From SPCO01 sp964427285 (lineage in GTDB: Bacteria; Chloroflexota; Limnocylindria; Limnocylindrales; CSP1-4): 9,517 nt of DNA. The translations under genes and the position numbers were made by a program. The stretch spans positions 1-9,517 of the forward strand of contig CAYRTS010000102.1 of assembly GCA_964427285.1 (NCBI GenBank), written 5' to 3'. This document shows positions 7,301 through 9,517 of this stretch, in pieces; the stretch's first letter is position 1; every line of letters starts with the position of its first letter. Under the pieces are notes generated by a model. It was not told the origin of the DNA, ran no database searches, and was given only the letters and a program-made list of their open reading frames with translations.

Positions 7301-7473
7301 TCAGCCTCGCGGCGCTCCCTCGTCGCGACCGCAGCGATCCGGTGGCTTGGTCGTCCCGTCCCGGTCATTGCGACCTGGGGCCCGAATCTTGCCCACGCGA
7401 CTTGTGCTGAGATCGTCCGGCCGCATCCGCCTGACCAGTCGGCCTCTGGTACCCTGACGGCGTCCTTTCATGG

Positions 7474-7513
7474 CCGGTCCTGTGAGACCGGTGAACCGGT
7501 CCCGTGAGGCCGG
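7474..7513 (+). promoter_or_regulatory. Tandem PyrR-type RNA binding hairpins in the carAB leader
   Basis: Two 18-nt copies of CCGGTCCYGTGAGRCCGG lie 22 nt apart (7474-7491 and 7496-7513). Each folds as a 6-bp stem, CCGGTC with GACCGG or GGCCGG, capped by CTGTGA or CCGTGA. These match the CNGNGA hexaloop and the UCCNGNGAGG core known for the pyrimidine regulator PyrR. The second copy abuts the Shine-Dalgarno AGAAGGAGG (7514-7522), so PyrR binding could block translation at high UMP, the mode described in mycobacteria. No terminator follows. GACCGG (7486-7491) can also pair with CCGGTC (7496-7501) around TGAA, which would dissolve both sites. TACCCT (7450-7455) is a possible -10, with a weak -35. 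Confidence 0.75.
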
Positions 7514-7530
7514 AGAAGGAGGCCGTTCGA

Positions 7531-7596
7531 GTGTTTCTGCACGCCCACCGAGCCCACGGGGCCGGTGGCGTTTTCATGTCGGGCCGGCTCGAATGA
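7531..7596 (+). CDS. Upstream leader ORF of carA, 21 codons
   Basis: GTG 7531 lies 8 nt after AGAAGGAGG (7514-7522), the only good ribosome binding site before carA, yet that site is not in reach of any carA-frame start. The frame encodes 21 residues beginning MFLHAHRAHGAGG and ends GRLE at TGA 7594-7596, overlapping the carA ATG (7593-7595) as ATGA. Ribosomes finishing this ORF could therefore restart on carA, so repression by PyrR next to its ribosome binding site would also shut carA. The peptide shows no pyrimidine-related codon run and resembles no protein I know. The alternative is a short frameshift in carA's true N-terminus, but these residues do not resemble one. Confidence 0.55.
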   Translation: MFLHAHRAHGAGGVFMSGRLE

Positions 7597-8792
7597 GCCC
7601 CGTGTTGGCGGCAGCCCCCGTCCCGCCGACCCCGCGCGCGTCGGCGGTCGTGGATCCGCGGATCGGCGACCTGGGGCCGGCACTGCTGGCGCTGGAGGAC
7701 GGCTCGATCTTCCCCGGTGTCGCCTTTGGCGCGCCGCTCTCCGCCGGTGGAGACCTGGTCGTCAATACGAGCCAGACCGGCTACCAGGAGGTCTGCACGG
7801 ACCCGTCGTATGCGGGTCAGGTCGTCGTCATGACCTATCCGCTGATCGGCAATTACGGCCGCCTCCTCGACGACGATCAATCCCTCCGACCATGGTTACG
7901 GGCGCTCGTTGTCGCGAATGCCACGGCGGCTGTGCTCGACGGCGCGCAGCAACTGGCGGCGCTCCTTCGCGACGCCGGCATCCCCGCGATCGCCGGCGTG
8001 GACACGCGGTCCCTGGCGCGGCATCTCCGGACGCATGGCAGTCTGCGCGGGATCGTGACAGCACCGCGGGCGATCGATCGGGAAGCCGCCGTCCTCGCCG
8101 CGCGAGGGATCGCGCGCTGGGAGGACCAGGACTTCGTCAGCCAGGTCTCGCCGCCTTCGATCACCGAGTATCCGGCGATGGCGCCGGTCGGTGAGGTTGG
8201 CGCAGTTGGCGCGGTCGGCCCACGGATCGGGATCGTGGACCTGGGGCTCAAGGCCAACATCGTGAAGGCCATGCGACACCGTGGCGCCAGCGTTCGAGTT
8301 TTCCCGCATACGGCCTCGGCTACGGACGTTCTTTCGTCCGATATCGACGGCATCGTCCTCTCCCCCGGACCCGGCGATCCGGCCCGCCTGGCGGCACAGG
8401 TCGCCCTGGCTCGCGCCATCATCGACGACGGCCGGCCGTTGCTCGGGATCTGTCTTGGTCACCAGATCGTGGGGCGGGCTGCTGGAGCGGAGACTCGCCG
8501 GCTCCGCTTCGGGCACCACGGCGCAAACCACCCGGTCCAGGATCTCGAGCTTGGCCTTGTCCAGGTGACCGCCCAGAACCACGAAGTCCAGGTCGTCGGG
8601 GAGTCTCTCGCGGCTTCGTCTGGCTTTCGGGTCAGCCAGATCAACCTCAATGACCGCTCGGTGGAAGGGCTGCGCCACCGCGACCTGCCGATCGAGACTG
8701 TCCAGTATCACCCCGAGGGCGCGCCGGGGCCGCTGGATGCGCTCGCAGTGTTCGATCGGTTCGTGGCCGCAGCGCGAGGGGAGCGGTCGTGA
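7593..8792 (+). CDS. carA: Carbamoyl-phosphate synthase small (glutaminase) subunit
   Basis: This 399-residue protein hydrolyses glutamine and passes ammonia through the CarB tunnel to make carbamoyl phosphate for pyrimidines and arginine. The N-terminal CPSase domain shows ALEDGSIFPG (34-42), NTSQTGYQE (58-66) and GVDTRSLARHLR. The class I amidotransferase domain shows IVDLGLKANI (214-223), LSPGPGDP (256-263), GICLGHQ with nucleophile Cys287, NHEVQV, and YHPEG with His373 and Glu375 completing the triad. The N-terminus carries about 30 extra residues before the first conserved strand, and the interdomain linker has a small GEVGAVGAVG repeat. The start ATG 7593 is chosen because it overlaps the leader ORF stop; ATG 7470 is in frame but lies before the PyrR hairpins and lacks a ribosome binding site. 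Its TGA 8790-8792 falls immediately after a GCGGTCG repeat and may belong to an inserted element. Confidence 0.95.
   Translation: MSPVLAAAPVPPTPRASAVVDPRIGDLGPALLALEDGSIFPGVAFGAPLSAGGDLVVNTSQTGYQEVCTDPSYAGQVVVMTYPLIGNYGRLLDDDQSLRPWLRALVVANATAAVLDGAQQLAALLRDAGIPAIAGVDTRSLARHLRTHGSLRGIVTAPRAIDREAAVLAARGIARWEDQDFVSQVSPPSITEYPAMAPVGEVGAVGAVGPRIGIVDLGLKANIVKAMRHRGASVRVFPHTASATDVLSSDIDGIVLSPGPGDPARLAAQVALARAIIDDGRPLLGICLGHQIVGRAAGAETRRLRFGHHGANHPVQDLELGLVQVTAQNHEVQVVGESLAASSGFRVSQINLNDRSVEGLRHRDLPIETVQYHPEGAPGPLDALAVFDRFVAAARGERS
8783..8789 (+). repeat. Left copy of 7-bp direct repeat GCGGTCG
   Basis: GCGGTCG covers the last codons of carA (partial, CGG, TCG) directly before the stop. The identical 7-mer at 9010-9016 abuts the right end of the hairpin element, the pattern of a target-site duplication. 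In GC-rich DNA a chance 7-mer match is not negligible. Confidence 0.45.
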
Positions 8793-9009
8793 TTGAGGGT
8801 TTCCTGCCAGATCGTCAGCCCATGACGCTTGGGCGCGGTTCAGGGCTCGCTCGACCCCACCTCGGCGCCAATCGACCTGACTTCGGCCCCGATCTAGCCG
8901 TCAGAGACAGCCTCGGCCGGTGGATTCGGCGTGAATCGATGCCGGACGCTGCCTCCGCGGCGCTGGAATCGAGCCTTGGCGTTACCCGGTGGCGATTTGG
9001 CAGGAAACC
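8790..9009 (+). mobile_element. MITE-like long inverted-repeat element between carA and carB
   Basis: GGTTTCCTGCCAGATCG (8798-8814) is the reverse complement of CGATTTGGCAGGAAACC (8993-9009) with one G-U. Pairing continues inward: 8815-8820 with 8988-8992 (one bulge), 8823-8829 with 8978-8984, 8831-8834 with 8973-8976, and 8836-8841 with 8966-8971. That makes 39 pairs in the outer 44 nt of each arm. Further in, 8865-8877 pairs with 8919-8932 imperfectly, and TGAC/GTCA (8878-8881, 8900-8903) closes the centre. No open frame of note is encoded and no transposase is present. It is flanked by GCGGTCG direct repeats; eight bases (TGATTGAG) separate the left repeat from the arm. The other reading is a structured RNA acting between carA and carB. 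Confidence 0.6.
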
Positions 9010-9016
9010 GCGGTCG
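9010..9016 (+). repeat. Right copy of 7-bp direct repeat GCGGTCG
   Basis: Identical to 8783-8789 and directly adjacent to the end of the hairpin element. Joining carA at this repeat and dropping the 227 nt between copies would extend the carA frame by 13 codons to TGA 9056-9058, overlapping the carB ATG. Confidence 0.45.
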
Positions 9017-9054
9017 GGGCACCGATGCGCGCACCACCGACGACCTCACCGCCG

Positions 9055-9517
9055 ATGATCCCGCCACTCCCCAGACCCGCGTCCGTCCTGATCCTGGGCT
9101 CCGGGCCGGTCGTCATCGGGCAGGCCGCCGAGTTCGACTACGCGGGAACGCAGGCCTGTCGAGCCCTCCGGGCCGAGGGGATCCGCACGATCCTCATCAA
9201 CTCCAACCCGGCCACGATCATGACTGACCCATCCGTCGCCGACGCCATCTACCTCGAGCCACTGACCGTCGCAGCCGTGGAAGCCGTCATCGCGAAGGAG
9301 AAGCCGGAGGGCCTGCTGGCCGGGCTCGGTGGCCAGACGGCACTCAACCTCGCCATTGCCATGTCCGATGCCGGCGTCTTCGACCGTCACCCGATCCGAC
9401 TCCTGGGCACCCCGCTCGAGGCGATCCGGATGGCCGAGGACCGCGAGGCGTTTCGCGATCTGCTCGATCGACTCGGACAGCCGTACGCCCCCTCGTTCAT
9501 CGTCGAAGGCGCTACGC
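9055..9517 (+). CDS. carB: Carbamoyl-phosphate synthase large subunit, N-terminal part (runs off the window)
   Basis: The first 154 codons are present of about 1070 expected. This is the start of the carboxyphosphate-synthesising half. LILGSGPVVIGQAAEFDYAG is the nucleotide-binding opening motif (the residue after QA is often Cys and here is Ala). TILINSNPATIMTDP, DAIYLEPLT and LAGLGGQTALNLA follow as in all CarB proteins. The large subunit joins bicarbonate, ammonia from CarA and two ATP into carbamoyl phosphate. ATG 9055 puts 14 residues before GSGP, the normal spacing, and would overlap the ancestral carA stop as ATGA. ATG 9025 and GTG 8989 are in frame but give unusual Pro/Thr-rich extensions, and GTG 8989 sits inside the hairpin element. 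No strong ribosome binding site precedes any of them. This fits a start once served by coupling from carA. Confidence 0.93.
   Translation, partial: MIPPLPRPASVLILGSGPVVIGQAAEFDYAGTQACRALRAEGIRTILINSNPATIMTDPSVADAIYLEPLTVAAVEAVIAKEKPEGLLAGLGGQTALNLAIAMSDAGVFDRHPIRLLGTPLEAIRMAEDREAFRDLLDRLGQPYAPSFIVEGAT

Noticed and set aside
7470..7592. ATG 7470 as the carA start
   Set aside because: It would translate the PyrR hairpins, has no ribosome binding site, and the extension resembles no CarA.
7896..8711. 271-codon minus-strand frame opposite carA
   Set aside because: Shadow of carA; Arg/Asp/Gly-rich with no recognisable domain.

Overview
The window is high-GC bacterial DNA. It is a draft assembly, because it contains a run of exactly 100 N, and both ends cut through genes. 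The organism is probably an environmental high-GC lineage. Chloroflexota fits best (weak Shine-Dalgarno use, MalT-type LuxR tails, PyrR-type pyrimidine leader), with Actinomycetota as the alternative. This is inference, since no phylogenetic marker is complete here.

Layout, left to right. (1) 3-656 (+): the 3' part of an acetoacetate-decarboxylase-family gene. (2) 781-1425 (-): an unrecognised membrane-anchored protein with an excellent ribosome binding site and a terminator-like hairpin behind it. (3) 1762-1836 (+): tRNA-Lys(CTT), followed 35 nt later by a nucleoside 2-deoxyribosyltransferase-family gene (1872-2291) whose ribosome binding site lies inside a hairpin. (4) 2302-6321 (-): a tight three-gene transcription unit, read right to left. 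It encodes an exported protein with a sortase-like domain, a metallo-beta-lactamase-fold hydrolase, and a large fusion of acyl-activating enzyme, acyl carrier and PlsC acyltransferase that is broken by the N gap. (5) 6501-7300 (+): the front of an ECF sigma factor abutting, in another frame, the tail of a MalT-like LuxR regulator. It looks like a rearrangement scar. (6) 7474-9517 (+): a pyrimidine/arginine carAB operon with a tandem PyrR-type RNA leader, a 21-codon upstream ORF overlapping carA by ATGA, carA, a roughly 220-nt hairpin element, and the first 154 codons of carB.

The most interesting part is the carAB region. The leader holds two near-identical 18-nt hairpins with hexaloops of the PyrR-binding type. 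A third hairpin can form between them from one arm of each, which would make a switch. Between carA and carB sits a long imperfect inverted repeat (17 bp outermost arms, 39 pairs over the outer 44 nt of each arm) flanked by the 7-bp direct repeat GCGGTCG. Removing the insert plus one repeat copy would make the carA frame run on to a TGA overlapping the carB ATG as ATGA. This suggests a MITE-like insertion that now supplies carA's stop codon and separates a formerly coupled gene pair. Other notable items are a sortase-like domain whose expected His-Cys-Arg triad reads His-Ser-Lys, and the enzyme-carrier-acyltransferase fusion.
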